Below, piece after piece: positions 1-8,711 of a DNA stretch of 32,610 bases. The position numbers and the translations under genes were made by a program. Numbering within the stretch: the stretch's first letter is position 1; every line of letters begins with the position of its first letter. Source of the stretch: Bacteroidota bacterium (GTDB lineage Bacteria > Bacteroidota > Bacteroidia > Chitinophagales > Chitinophagaceae); assembly GCA_013286425.1 (NCBI GenBank), contig JABDFS010000038.1, positions 1 through 32,610 of the forward strand, written 5' to 3'. The notes under the pieces are model-generated. The model was not told the origin of the DNA and did not search any database. It saw only the letters and a program-made list of their open reading frames with translations.

Positions 1-37
1 TATTGATCGTGGTGCAACCGAATATTTTCCCAACATG

Positions 38-79
38 ATACTGCAAGTTGCTGCCAGATACCAGGTCTCTTCAATATTC
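38..79. repeat. Direct repeat copy 1 (partner at 719-760)
   Basis: A 17-bp identical core, GCAAGTTGCTGCCAGAT, lies at 43-59 and again at 725-741, with about 32 of 42 bases matching over the wider block. Read on the minus strand, both copies can encode a similar peptide (LAATCSI core), so they may be remnants of one duplicated coding or mobile sequence. The family is not known to me. Confidence 0.6.
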
Positions 80-360
80 ATATTCTTATACTAACTCACA
101 TCATTTAAGCGAATTCTTTTAATCCGTTATTTTTCATTTTTAATAAAATACTGCAGTTGTAAAATTGAAGTATAGGCCTTACCCTCTTCTTTATACGCTC
201 TATCCTCCGGGACACATGTTGCCTGGTTGCCGGCTACGGCCAGCGGTGCTGAAAGCCAGGTACAACTGGTAAGTGCGGCCAGGTGTTATACGCCGTTTAG
301 TATACGATATACCTTTCCGGGAAGAATATATAGGCTTTTGTATGTATTAAAATAAGTAAT

Positions 361-462
361 AACAGTAAACAAAAAGTGACCAAATACAAACTAAAGATAG
401 TCAATTACTATGTTTTCTCCCTCTTTAGTCTCTCTTTGGTCTCTCTTTTGTCTCTGTTTAAG
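361..462. repeat. Inverted array of 11-bp units (long imperfect palindrome)
   Basis: The right arm (419-462) is four 11-bp units: CCCTCTTTAGT, CTCTCTTTGGT, CTCTCTTTTGT, CTCTGTTTAAG. The left arm (361-400), read in reverse complement, gives CTATCTTTAGT, TTGTATTTGGT, CACTTTTTGT and a shorter end, so the arms match unit for unit. The spacer is about 18 bp. As RNA or single-stranded DNA it could form a long, interrupted hairpin. The same architecture with unrelated sequence occurs at 28456-28572. Units touch with no spacers, so this is not a CRISPR array. Confidence 0.75.
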
Positions 463-718
463 TAATAAGAGAAAGCTCAAAATTTATAGCTAAAGGCAGC
501 CTGTGTTGCCATCAGCGCCATTGTCACCAAAAGCTAAACAATGTGAATTTGGGATAAGCTGTCCAAATAGATCTAACATGAACTTCTGCTTAGTTATGGC
601 TGGAGATATATGTCGCTCATGATTGTATTTCAATTGCCTGAATGATTTCTATGGACAAACGGGTTACGTTTCAGGGAGTCAATATAAACTTTAAGAGATG
701 TCTCATTATCCTTCGACG

Positions 719-760
719 GATAGAGCAAGTTGCTGCCAGATGACAATCTTCTGCAATGTT
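719..760. repeat. Direct repeat copy 2 (partner at 38-79)
   Basis: Second copy of the repeat described at 38-79. The 17-bp core is at 725-741. The two copies bracket the ~680 bp that contain the inverted 11-bp array at 361-462. The copy ends about 20 bp from the 3' end of the DUF5916 gene that converges on it. Confidence 0.6.
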
Positions 761-780
761 TGCTTTTTTATCATTATTGG

Positions 781-3276
781 TTATTGATTGCTCTTTTTAT
801 CTCTCCTGTTACTTGTGATCTTATAGTAATCAATAAAATAAATGACCTTAATAGAAAGATTATTATTGTTATTCTGATCTAAGGTGTTGTGTAAATTTTC
901 AAAGTATTTTGTATTAAGCAGAGCGGTAGAATATTGGGTAGCATTCTTCCACGCGATGTTTATAAAACTTCCGGGTGCAAACTCCCAGGTATAAACCATA
1001 TCAATATTAAAGAAGTTTACATCTTCATTTGCTGAAGGATGAAAATCAGGATTAGGAAGCAAACTGCCATCATGTTGCAATAAATAAAACTCTTTGTTAT
1101 CAACTGTACTTACATAATGCCTTGCCCGGAATGTTATACCCATTTTGTTACTGAAATTATACTTGGCGCTTAATATATTTTCGATAGTGTTTACATCGCG
1201 CTTTGCAAAGTTTATATCAGTGCTGCCATCAATATAAGTATAGCCTACATCATTCCAGATGGGAGTATAATTTACATTCAATGAAACAGACAATCTGTTA
1301 TTAAAGCGCATGGCCTGTCCAAGCGTAAGCTGCATGTTGAATGTTTTATACTCATTGGTGCCGTTGCTTGCAAATATCTGCGCATTGTAAGTGTACTTTT
1401 TACTGTCGTTACTTTCAAACCAGGTTGACCAATCTATAGTCGGGCTGCGTTTAAAAAACCATCCTGTTGTGCGCGGTTCGTAAAAATCATTTTTAGGAAA
1501 ACTATATCCCGTAAACACACCGAAATACCACAACTGTTTGGTTTGCGCATTGGCATTTACATTAAAGCTTGCTGATTGATACGTTTCACTTACAGGATCA
1601 ATTTTCTTTGCAAGAAAACTTAAGTTATTATTGAAATTAAGGTTGATGCGGTTATACCAGTCTTTCGGTTTGTTCCAATGATAACCCATCCATAAATAAT
1701 GATTGATATAATTGTTGTTGGTGAAATATCCTAGATCGTTGCTGTTGTATTTATCGTCTGATCTTTCCTGCGAAAGCAGGAAATTAAAATTGCCGCTTGT
1801 TTTTTGAAAATGTAATTCGTGATCAAAACCTGATTGTGTTTTTCCATCAGGCAAATAATTAAAAAGATTACTCATGGCAAGCTTGCCGCCAACATTATAA
1901 GTATTCTTTTTATCATTCAGTTCAAACAATGCGGCGCTTACGTTTGCATCATAATCCGGGCCGCTGCGCAACACACTTGTGTTTACAAATGAAACGCTTG
2001 AATTATGTTTTAAGGTTTGATCTAACACAATCTCATTATAATTTGTAAGCGGATCTGTTTGTATTTTCGATTGCTGTTTTGTTGAATTATCTTCCACTAT
2101 TGCATAGGTAGGTTCGGTTATGGCATTTAAAAAACCTATTCCTAAACCGCTTTGTGTTCTGCCCGAAATTTTAGTTGCATTTATAAGTTTTGACTCTGTA
2201 GGATTTTTTATCACTGTTTCATTGCTGTCTATATCGTTGTACACATCATACTCGTGTAAGGGCGAGCCACCAATGCGCCGTGAATAAAACAGGTTTCCTT
2301 TACTAAAGAGTTCGGTGCCTTCTGTAAAGAAAGGGCGGTATTCATTATATTTTACTTCAAAAGGCGTTAGGTTTAGAACCTGGTTATCGCTTTGTACTTG
2401 TCCAAAATCCGGTATTAGTGTAGCATCCAAAGTAAATGCCTGGTTAATTCCATATTTTAAATCCATGCCGCCGTTTACCTGGTTGGTCCAGTTTTTTTGC
2501 CCTTCAGTATTGTAAGGATAATGATTGGCATAGAAAGATAAATAAGGCGAGAACTGCAGGCGTATCGGAGGTTTTATGTTGGATACACCTTTCCATATAC
2601 CTTCCTGTGTAAGAAAGCCATTTATATTTGGGTCAATCGGGTTCCACGTATTCTGCTGTTCGGTTTTGCGCCTTCTTCTTGTGATATTGAAACCCCAATC
2701 CTGCACATCTTTTTTGCCAAACCTGATAGCAGAAAATGGGATGAACATTTCAAAGCTCCAGCCGCTGTCGGTTATTACAGTTTTACTTTCCCACACTGCA
2801 TTCCATGTAAAATCTTCCATGTCGGCATCAAAGCTTGGCGGGTTCATTTTTGCATCCCATTGATCACCCAGTGCGGTAACAAAATATTCAAAGCCGTTTA
2901 GCTTATCATTATAAGTATCGAAAATAATTCCTATATAATCGTTGGTTCCGAATCCGTCTCTTCCTTTTAGTTCTGTTGCAATGCTGTCTTTTGTGCGTTC
3001 GTGGCAAAATCCTCCGAAATAAATACCTTCATCATTATACATCAAATAAGCTTCTGTTCTATCGGCATATTCTTCATGCCTTCCAACAGTTGGCCTGAAT
3101 TCAATCATGTCGGTCATTAATGCAGCATCTTTCCAGGCTGTATCATTTAAAACACCATCAATCTTTACTACACCCGAAGTACGTTTTGCGGTAAGCGTTC
3201 TGGGTGTAACTGATTGTGCAGAAACACAAAAATCTGTTAATAAAAAAAGCATGAAAAAAAAACAGGGTAACCTCAT
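781..3276 (-). CDS. Secreted DUF5916 protein with CBM9-like N-terminal domain
   Basis: A large exported protein of the DUF5916 family, common in Bacteroidota and of unsettled function. From ATG 3276 the product (~831 aa) begins with a hydrophobic signal peptide ending near CVSAQ. A CBM9/DOMON-like domain follows (residues ~35-230; typical KIDGVLND.AW start and MYNDEGIYFGGF strand), then a long region rich in alternating aromatic and polar residues (N, Y, F) that looks like an outer-membrane or surface beta-barrel. The track frame extends to a TTG at 3300, but ATG 3276 places the signal peptide properly. It is likely monocistronic, with its 3' end next to the repeat-containing region at the left. 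The family call is firm; substrate and role are unknown. Confidence 0.85.
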   Translation of the reverse strand: MRLPCFFFMLFLLTDFCVSAQSVTPRTLTAKRTSGVVKIDGVLNDTAWKDAALMTDMIEFRPTVGRHEEYADRTEAYLMYNDEGIYFGGFCHERTKDSIATELKGRDGFGTNDYIGIIFDTYNDKLNGFEYFVTALGDQWDAKMNPPSFDADMEDFTWNAVWESKTVITDSGWSFEMFIPFSAIRFGKKDVQDWGFNITRRRRKTEQQNTWNPIDPNINGFLTQEGIWKGVSNIKPPIRLQFSPYLSFYANHYPYNTEGQKNWTNQVNGGMDLKYGINQAFTLDATLIPDFGQVQSDNQVLNLTPFEVKYNEYRPFFTEGTELFSKGNLFYSRRIGGSPLHEYDVYNDIDSNETVIKNPTESKLINATKISGRTQSGLGIGFLNAITEPTYAIVEDNSTKQQSKIQTDPLTNYNEIVLDQTLKHNSSVSFVNTSVLRSGPDYDANVSAALFELNDKKNTYNVGGKLAMSNLFNYLPDGKTQSGFDHELHFQKTSGNFNFLLSQERSDDKYNSNDLGYFTNNNYINHYLWMGYHWNKPKDWYNRINLNFNNNLSFLAKKIDPVSETYQSASFNVNANAQTKQLWYFGVFTGYSFPKNDFYEPRTTGWFFKRSPTIDWSTWFESNDSKKYTYNAQIFASNGTNEYKTFNMQLTLGQAMRFNNRLSVSLNVNYTPIWNDVGYTYIDGSTDINFAKRDVNTIENILSAKYNFSNKMGITFRARHYVSTVDNKEFYLLQHDGSLLPNPDFHPSANEDVNFFNIDMVYTWEFAPGSFINIAWKNATQYSTALLNTKYFENLHNTLDQNNNNNLSIKVIYFIDYYKITSNRRDKKSNQ

Positions 3277-3534
3277 AAACAAATAAAAAAGTTTTCGCAA
3301 AACGATAATTCAACCAGATTGTTACAAGAAAATTGTAAAACAAAGCTTAATGATTACGCAGAGAAGGAATAGTTAATTTAGATTTTACGTATTTAGATGG
3401 TATAGGAGGCAAAAATCATGTACGGATAGTTTTAATTAAAAAAATATTAAAGAACTCTGCGCTTAAACTTTTGATTGATTAATTATTTTGTTTTGTATAA
3501 TCCTGACTGCGCCAAAACTTAAAAACAAACAGGC

Positions 3535-3792
3535 ATGCAATTTTACCTTTATCTTGTTTTAGCTACCACTGGTTTGTTAGGTGGTTTAGCACTTATTAAA
3601 GCTTTTTTATTTTTTGCAGGAGATTATTCTGCCGGCTTTGCAGATTGGTTGTATTTTAGCAAATACAGCATCTATAGTTCGCGAAGCGAGGCTATAGTAA
3701 AATCAAAGCGGAGGCAAAATACTTTAAGCGTTATTATTGGGGTTTTGGTGATTTTAGACTTGCTTCTGTTGTTGCTGTGGCATATTTCTTAA
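3535..3792 (+). CDS. Small two-pass membrane protein, unknown function
   Basis: An 85-residue protein with a hydrophobic segment at residues ~4-28, a short polar loop with aromatic and basic residues (~30-62) and a second strongly hydrophobic segment (~64-82). I do not recognise a family. It starts at an ATG in GGCATGC with A-rich sequence upstream and ends 9 bp before the DUF2007 gene, so the two are probably co-transcribed with the GNAT gene after them. The N-terminal hydrophobic stretch is more likely a membrane anchor than a cleaved signal, since no cleavage site is evident. Confidence 0.7.
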   Translation: MQFYLYLVLATTGLLGGLALIKAFLFFAGDYSAGFADWLYFSKYSIYSSRSEAIVKSKRRQNTLSVIIGVLVILDLLLLLLWHIS

Positions 3793-3801
3793 AAAAACTC
3801 T

Positions 3802-4008
3802 ATGCAAGGTTGGTTTAAGTTGTACAGTGCTAAAAATTATGTTGAAGCAAATATTATCAAGGGCAAGCTTGAAAAGAATAATATACAGGCGATAATATTG
3901 AACAGGCAAGACAGCAATTACCAGGCTTTTGGCGAAATAGAATTATATGTGCCGGTATACTTAAAAGATATAGCCAGGCATCTTCTTGATAATACTTTGC
4001 TTAATTAA
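3802..4008 (+). CDS. DUF2007-type putative signal-transducing protein
   Basis: This 68-residue cytosolic protein matches the DUF2007 fold: an opening WFKLYSAKNYVEANIIKGKLE segment pattern (strand, then helix), a central strand with NIQAIILNRQDS, and a closing strand with ELYVPV. In other bacteria the domain occurs alone or fused to zinc ribbons and is thought to be regulatory, but no biochemical role is established. It lies between the small membrane protein and the GNAT gene on the same strand with short gaps (9 and 33 bp), suggesting one transcript. Confidence 0.75.
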   Translation: MQGWFKLYSAKNYVEANIIKGKLEKNNIQAIILNRQDSNYQAFGEIELYVPVYLKDIARHLLDNTLLN

Positions 4009-4041
4009 GATCCCGGATTATTTTAGCCAAAACTTAAACGA

Positions 4042-4551
4042 ATGGTTCCTGAAGTTTTTCTGCGCTCCTGGAAAAGAGAAGATGCCAGGCAACTTGCTTT
4101 TATTGCTAACAATAAAAATATATGGAACAATTTAAGAGACAGCATTCCTTATCCATATTCTATTAGTGATGCAGAACAATGGATAGCGCATTGTTCCAGG
4201 CAAAAACCACTATTAAATTTTGCAATCATTTACGATAATTTATTGGTAGGAAGTATTGGTTGTACAGCCAAAACAGATGTGTACCGCAAAACCATGGAAG
4301 TAGGATATTTTATCGGTGAACCATATTGGCGTCATGGCATTGCAACAAGCGCAGTACAAATATTAATAAGCCATATTGAAAAGGAATTTGATGTTGTGCG
4401 TTTAGTTGCTGAAGTGTACGCGCATAATAAAGCTTCTATGAATGTATTGCATAAAAATGGTTTTTATCTCGAATGCATTCGCAGAAAAGGCGCTTTTAAA
4501 AACGATGTAGTTGTTGATGATTATGTTTGGGTAAAGTTTCTTAAAAAATGA
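4042..4551 (+). CDS. GNAT family N-acetyltransferase (RimJ/RimL-like)
   Basis: A 169-residue acetyltransferase of the RimJ/RimL (Acetyltransf_3) type, using acetyl-CoA to modify an amino group on a protein or small molecule. The N-terminal strand (LRSWKREDARQLAFIANN), the central strand with GSIGC near residues 73-77, the EVGYFIGEPYWRHGIATSA pattern (strand 4 and pyrophosphate-binding loop, ~93-112) and the late AEVYAHNKASMNVLHKNGF segment (~132-150) are all typical of the family. The substrate cannot be told from sequence. Last gene of the short plus-strand group; it converges on the DUF4846 gene. Confidence 0.85.
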   Translation: MVPEVFLRSWKREDARQLAFIANNKNIWNNLRDSIPYPYSISDAEQWIAHCSRQKPLLNFAIIYDNLLVGSIGCTAKTDVYRKTMEVGYFIGEPYWRHGIATSAVQILISHIEKEFDVVRLVAEVYAHNKASMNVLHKNGFYLECIRRKGAFKNDVVVDDYVWVKFLKK

Positions 4552-4583
4552 TTTTCATCAAATCATCATTCGAATTTTTTAAG
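4540..4583. terminator. AT-rich inverted repeat between convergent genes
   Basis: CTTAAAAAAT at 4540-4549 is mirrored by ATTTTTTAAG at 4574-4583, with an inner ATGAT/ATCAT pair. It spans the 3' ends of the GNAT gene and the convergent DUF4846 gene and ends in T-runs on both strands, as expected of a bidirectional terminator. It is AT-rich and partly inside both coding ends, so the call is moderate. Confidence 0.4.
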
Positions 4584-5342
4584 CTGATAATTTGTAAAAT
4601 CATAACTCGCGGTTACTATTTCTCCTCTATTTAATTTATACCACGGGCTTATACTTTCCTCATAAGGATTGCTGAGAATATATATTGACTGTGCAGGCAT
4701 ATAACCTTCAACAAGTTTGTATAATTTTTCTCCTTTGTTATTTATTGTATCATCGATAATGATACAAGTGTGGCCAGGGTTTCCTGGCGTGATGATCACT
4801 GTTCCAGTTTCGAAATCATTTGCTGGTTTAAGTTCTTTACATAGTGATATTGTGTTGGCATAAGCATATACAATGTCAAGATAATTGCGTAACGATTCAT
4901 GTGTTTGTTGGTATATGTTGTTAGTAGAAATAAATTGAACAGCATTTCCTTTTAACACAGGCTTTATGCCTTTACAATACATATTCCAGAAATAATATTG
5001 TCCGCTGCAAAAATGAAAGCCAATTTCATTGAATCTTTTTTGTTCAAATAAATATTCTGCTCTTAATCGCATTAAAGCATCTGCGCATTGCTGCAGGTCT
5101 GAATTGCCAACATCATAATTAATAATGGCAACATGCTTAGCCTGGTTTGATATTGGCTTTCCTGTATAATCTAAAATAGGAGAATTAACAACAGGCAGAT
5201 GTTGTAAAAAATATTGCCAGGAATTTTTTGGATAAGAAGTTAAAGACTGATTTTGATTGTTTTTAATGTGATTTGTTTTTTGAGAAGTATTATCACAATT
5301 AGCAGAAAGCAGTAAAATAAAAAAAGCAATCAACGATCTCAT
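4566..5342 (-). CDS. DUF4846 family lipoprotein
   Basis: A 258-residue lipoprotein. The N-terminus has a short signal with lipobox LSANC (Cys ~16), so it is probably anchored in a membrane facing the periplasm or surface. The body carries the features of DUF4846: QQCADALMRLRAEYLFEQ (~80-97), the F.F.SGQYYFWNMY block (~108-120), the YANTISLCKEL helix (~160-170), the PGNPGHTCIIIDD segment (~184-196) and the EGYMPAQSIYIL segment (~212-223). The Cys/His-bearing GNPGHTC segment suggests an enzyme, possibly of a papain/NlpC-like fold, but that is inference. Minus strand, 58 bp downstream of murA, so it may be read with it. Confidence 0.8.
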   Translation of the reverse strand: MRSLIAFFILLLSANCDNTSQKTNHIKNNQNQSLTSYPKNSWQYFLQHLPVVNSPILDYTGKPISNQAKHVAIINYDVGNSDLQQCADALMRLRAEYLFEQKRFNEIGFHFCSGQYYFWNMYCKGIKPVLKGNAVQFISTNNIYQQTHESLRNYLDIVYAYANTISLCKELKPANDFETGTVIITPGNPGHTCIIIDDTINNKGEKLYKLVEGYMPAQSIYILSNPYEESISPWYKLNRGEIVTASYDFTNYQLKKFE

Positions 5343-5400
5343 ATATAAGATTTATACATGAGATTCGGGATAAACGCATTTCCATAATGCAGCTAAAAAA

Positions 5401-6708
5401 TCAATCTACTTTTTTTATCTGTGCGCCTAAGCTTTGCAGGCGTTCATCTATATATTGATATCCGCGATATATCTGATCTATGTTTTGAATGATGCTTTTT
5501 CCTTCGGCACTTAATGCGGTGAAAAGTAAAGAAACACCTGCACGAATATCAGGGCTTGCCATAGCAACTCCTCTTAATTTCTGTTTTCGTTCCAATCCAA
5601 CCACAACAGCACGGTGTGGATCGCAGAGAATGATCTGTGCACCCATGTCAATCAGTTTATCAACAAAGAACAACCTGCTTTCAAACATTTTTTGATGAAC
5701 CAAAATGCTGCCTTTTGCATGAATGGCAGTTACCAGAATTATGCTTAAAAGATCTGGCGTAAGCCCTGGCCATGGATGATCTGAAATAGTAACTGTACTA
5801 CCATCGAAATAGCGCTGAACTTCATAAAGCTCCTGTTCCGGAATATAAATATCATCGCCCCTGGATTCCATTTGTATGCCAAGAAGCTTAAATTTTTCAG
5901 GAATAATTCCTAAATGATTAATGCCGGCATTTTTAATGGTAATCTCGCTCTGTGTCATTGCAGCAAGTCCAATAAAACTACCTACTTCTATCATGTCAGG
6001 CAACATGGTATGTTCTGTACCGATCAATTTCTCAACACCTTCTATTTCCAATAAGTTACTTCCAACACCACTGATTTTAGCGCCCATGCGGTTAAGCATT
6101 TTGCAAAGCTGTTGCAGGTAAGGTTCGCATGCCGCATTGTAAATGGTGGTTTTGCCTTTTGCCATTACAGCAGCCATTAAAATGTTTGCGGTGCCTGTAA
6201 CAGAAGGCTCATCAAGCAACATATAACAACCGTTAAGTTCAGGAGCTTTTAAAATAAATTCTCCGGATAGATCATCATACTCAAATTTTGCCCCTAATTT
6301 TTCAAAGCCGATAATATGCGTATCTAATCTTCTTCGTCCAATTTTATCTCCGCCGGGCTTAGGAATATATGCTTTTTGAAAACGCGCAAGCATTGGTCCT
6401 GCAATCATAACAGAGCCGCGCATACGGCTGCTTTTGTTCCTGAAATCTTTTGTGGTGAAATAATCAACATTTACATCATCTGCCTGGAATATGCATGTAT
6501 GTTTTGAAATGCGCTCTACTTTTACATTCAGCAGTATGAGCAATTCAATCAGCAGGTTAACATCAAGTATATCGGGAATGTTGTGTATGGTAACTTTTTC
6601 TGCAGTAAGTAAAACCGCAGATATTATTTGAAGCGCTTCATTCTTAGCGCCCTGGGGCAATATTTCGCCCTTTAGTTTTTTGCCGCCGGTTACTTCAAAA
6701 AATGCCAT
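5401..6708 (-). CDS. murA: UDP-N-acetylglucosamine 1-carboxyvinyltransferase, Asp-type
   Basis: First committed step of peptidoglycan synthesis: transfers enolpyruvate from PEP to UDP-GlcNAc in the cytosol. At 435 residues it has normal family length. K22 and N23 (GAKNEAL) are the substrate-binding pair, the catalytic loop reads PKPGGDKIGRRRLDTH (~117-131), SDHPWPGLTPD carries the conserved Asp, PDIRAG the late Asp/Arg, and RGYQYIDERLQSLGA closes the protein. The residue equivalent to E. coli Cys115, the target of fosfomycin, is Asp121 here (codon at 6346-6348). Asp at this site is known to support catalysis and prevent fosfomycin alkylation. Start ATG at 6708 matches the usual MurA N-terminus. 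A possible -7 box (TATCTTTC, minus strand) lies just upstream. Confidence 0.97.
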   Translation of the reverse strand: MAFFEVTGGKKLKGEILPQGAKNEALQIISAVLLTAEKVTIHNIPDILDVNLLIELLILLNVKVERISKHTCIFQADDVNVDYFTTKDFRNKSSRMRGSVMIAGPMLARFQKAYIPKPGGDKIGRRRLDTHIIGFEKLGAKFEYDDLSGEFILKAPELNGCYMLLDEPSVTGTANILMAAVMAKGKTTIYNAACEPYLQQLCKMLNRMGAKISGVGSNLLEIEGVEKLIGTEHTMLPDMIEVGSFIGLAAMTQSEITIKNAGINHLGIIPEKFKLLGIQMESRGDDIYIPEQELYEVQRYFDGSTVTISDHPWPGLTPDLLSIILVTAIHAKGSILVHQKMFESRLFFVDKLIDMGAQIILCDPHRAVVVGLERKQKLRGVAMASPDIRAGVSLLFTALSAEGKSIIQNIDQIYRGYQYIDERLQSLGAQIKKVD

Positions 6709-6764
6709 GGGATGTGTTAAGAGCCGAAAGATAATATGAAATACTTAATGCCTAATAACACATA

Positions 6765-6819
6765 GCGTTATATAAAGTTCATAACGCAAAAATTTTATTT
6801 CTGCTTCGAAATAAAATTT
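6765..6819. repeat. Two adjacent perfect hairpins in the murA / 7140-gene divergent region
   Basis: GCGTTAT (6765-6771) pairs with ATAACGC (6781-6787), a 7-bp stem with 9-nt loop. Two bases further, AAATTTTATTTC (6790-6801) pairs with GAAATAAAATTT (6808-6819), a perfect 12-bp stem with a 6-nt loop. On the minus strand the second stem is followed by a T-run, so it could act as a terminator for stray leftward transcription before murA, or as a leader structure. Role unproven. Confidence 0.55.
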
Positions 6820-6839
6820 CATAAAAAAGAAAATAAAAA

Positions 6840-6869
6840 TTGGAAAATTTAAATTAACCGTTAATTTAG
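6840..6869 (+). promoter_or_regulatory. Predicted Bacteroidota-type promoter for the 7140 gene
   Basis: TTG at 6840-6842, a 19-bp spacer, then TAATTTAG at 6862-6869. This matches the Bacteroidota housekeeping pattern TTTG-N19-TAnnTTTG except for one base in the -7 box and one in the -33 box. Transcription would start near 6875, giving a leader of about 265 nt before the ATG at 7140, unusually long and holding a hairpin and repeated words. Confidence 0.55.
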
Positions 6870-6883
6870 CTCCGCCAAAAAAA

Positions 6884-6916
6884 ATGGCCCTTCCGTGGAA
6901 ACGGACTGGCCTCTAA
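6884..6916 (+). other. Leader hairpin with a possible 10-codon leader ORF
   Basis: Just after the predicted start of transcription, GGCC (6886-6889) pairs with GGCC (6908-6911) and TCCGT (6892-6896) with ACGGA (6901-6905), giving a two-step hairpin with a GGAA loop. The same bases form an ATG-initiated 10-codon frame (MALPWKRTGL, stop TAA 6914-6916) preceded by an A-run, as is common at Bacteroidota starts. Downstream, GATTGCTT recurs at 6918, 6975 and 6990, and ATATGAA at 6929 and 7000. This could be a structured regulatory leader; the uORF is speculative. Confidence 0.3.
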
Positions 6917-7139
6917 CGATTGCTTGCCATATGAAAAAGTTCAAATAATTTTAATTGTTTGTTCGGCCTCTTTCGATTGCTTCTCTAATGATTGCTTCTA
7001 TATGAACTACTAAACTGATGTAAAAGTAAATGGCAAATATTTCCTGTTCAAAACAAAATAAGCATGATTTGATTATGGCAAACGGTAGATTCATAGCCTG
7101 AAACCCTTGCCAGCAAAGGATTTTAAAAGAAATATCACT

Positions 7140-8711
7140 ATGACGTCCAACCGCTTTACAGATGCTTTATTTCAACTGGTTAAATCCCTCGAAAAGTCGG
7201 AAAAAAGGCATTTTAAACTCTATATAAAAAGAAGTTCCTCTAACGAAAACCTCAAAATAATCCAACTATTTGATGCATTGGATAAGATGAACGATTATGA
7301 TGAGAAGATTTTAATGAGAAAGTTAAGCCCGGTAACCAAACCACAACTGGCTAACTTAAAGTCTCATTTATATAAACAATTACTGGCCAGTTTAAGGCTT
7401 TTGAAAACTGCTGTTAATATAGATCTTCAGTTAAGCGAATTACTCGATAACGCACGCGTACTTTATTACAAAGGCCTGAAACTGGAGAGTTTTAAAATGC
7501 TGGAAAGAGCAAAGGAACTTGCTAAAGCCAATCATAAATACAATTTTCTCGCGCAGGTAATTTCATTGGAAAAAAAGATTGAAACGCTGCATATAACAAG
7601 AAGTTCGCTGGAAAAAACAGAGTTGCTTGCATTTGAGGCATTAGATATAGGTGAACATATTAATAATGTTATAAAGCTATCCAATCTTGCATTACTTTCA
7701 TACAGGTGGTATGTGCAAAATGGCCATGCACGTAATACAGATGATGAAAAAGGAATTCGTTCTTTCTTCAAAAGAATGCTTCCTCCCAATCCGGAAAAGA
7801 TCACAGATTTTTATGAGCGCTTATACCTGTATCAAAGCTATTGCTGGTATGCATTTATTCGCCAGGATTTTTTAATGTATTACCGGTATAGTAAAAAGTG
7901 GGTTGATCTTTTTGATGAAGAACCTGAAATGGTTACTGTAGAAACCGGGCATTATGTAAAAGGAATGCATACATTACTAAATGCACTGTTTAACCTGAGG
8001 AGTTTCGAACTGTTCCAGTTGGTTTTAAAGAAATTTGAACACTTCAGCACAACGCCATCTTCCAGTACACATGACAACTTCAGAGTTCACACGTTTATTT
8101 ATATCAATGCTGCCAAACTCAACTGGCATTTAATGACTGGCACTTTTTCCCGCGGGCTTGCATTGGTGCCGAATATTGAAGCTGGTTTGAAAGAATATGC
8201 TTCTTATGTTGACCTGCACCGCATACTTGTATTTAATTATAAAATCTCTACTTTATATTTTGGCCACGGTGATTACGCAACGTGTATAGATTACCTGCAA
8301 CGTATTATTCATGAACATGGCAACCTGCGCATAGATCTTCAATGCTATGCACGCTTGCTTCATTTGATTGCACATTTTGAGCTGGGAAATGATTCTATTA
8401 TTGAATCTCTTGCAAGATCTGTTTATCGTTTTATGGCTAAAATGAAAAACCTTTCTGTGGTTGAAGAAGAAATTTTCAGGTTCATCAGAAACTCATTCAA
8501 AGCTTCTTCCAAACAATTAAAACCTGAGTTGGAAGAATTTTTATACCGCATTAAGGATCTTGAAAAAAACCGTTTTGAAACAAGGGCTTTTTCTTATCTC
8601 GATATTATTTCCTGGGTTGAAAGTAAAGTGTATGAAAAACCTATGAGTACGATTGTTCATGAAAAATACCTGAACAGTAAAAAAAGAAATTACGTTTACG
8701 AATTGTCATGA
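7140..8711 (+). CDS. Alpha-helical (TPR-like) protein of unknown function
   Basis: A ~523-residue cytosolic protein with no signal peptide or membrane segment. The sequence is a run of amphipathic helices with Leu, Tyr and Ala spacing resembling TPR or other helical solenoids (for example the FKMLERAKELAKANHKYNF segment), and it opens with MTSNRFTDALFQLVKSLEKSEKRHF. Similar proteins occur in Chitinophagales, but I know of no assigned function. The open frame extends to a TTG at 7107; ATG 7140 is preferred because it gives a compact helical N-terminus. It is preceded by a long structured leader (from ~6875). Its last 6 bp overlap the convergent hydrolase gene. Confidence 0.75.
   Translation: MTSNRFTDALFQLVKSLEKSEKRHFKLYIKRSSSNENLKIIQLFDALDKMNDYDEKILMRKLSPVTKPQLANLKSHLYKQLLASLRLLKTAVNIDLQLSELLDNARVLYYKGLKLESFKMLERAKELAKANHKYNFLAQVISLEKKIETLHITRSSLEKTELLAFEALDIGEHINNVIKLSNLALLSYRWYVQNGHARNTDDEKGIRSFFKRMLPPNPEKITDFYERLYLYQSYCWYAFIRQDFLMYYRYSKKWVDLFDEEPEMVTVETGHYVKGMHTLLNALFNLRSFELFQLVLKKFEHFSTTPSSSTHDNFRVHTFIYINAAKLNWHLMTGTFSRGLALVPNIEAGLKEYASYVDLHRILVFNYKISTLYFGHGDYATCIDYLQRIIHEHGNLRIDLQCYARLLHLIAHFELGNDSIIESLARSVYRFMAKMKNLSVVEEEIFRFIRNSFKASSKQLKPELEEFLYRIKDLEKNRFETRAFSYLDIISWVESKVYEKPMSTIVHEKYLNSKKRNYVYELS

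Larger units (their letters stand above)
1..780. other. Intergenic region without a recognisable gene
   Basis: I found no gene family here on either strand. A minus-strand ATG at 81 opens a frame that runs off the left edge (about 27 codons), and a plus-strand frame is open from base 2 to a stop at about 91. Neither is long enough to identify. The region holds a ~42-bp direct repeat at its two ends (38-79 and 719-760) and an inverted array of 11-bp units at 361-462. The stretch 180-300 is relatively GC-rich and may be a gene remnant, but all frames there are broken. Confidence 0.5.

Noticed and set aside
166..300. Broken gene in the GC-richer part of the left gap
   Set aside because: Frames are short and no peptide was recognisable in any of them.
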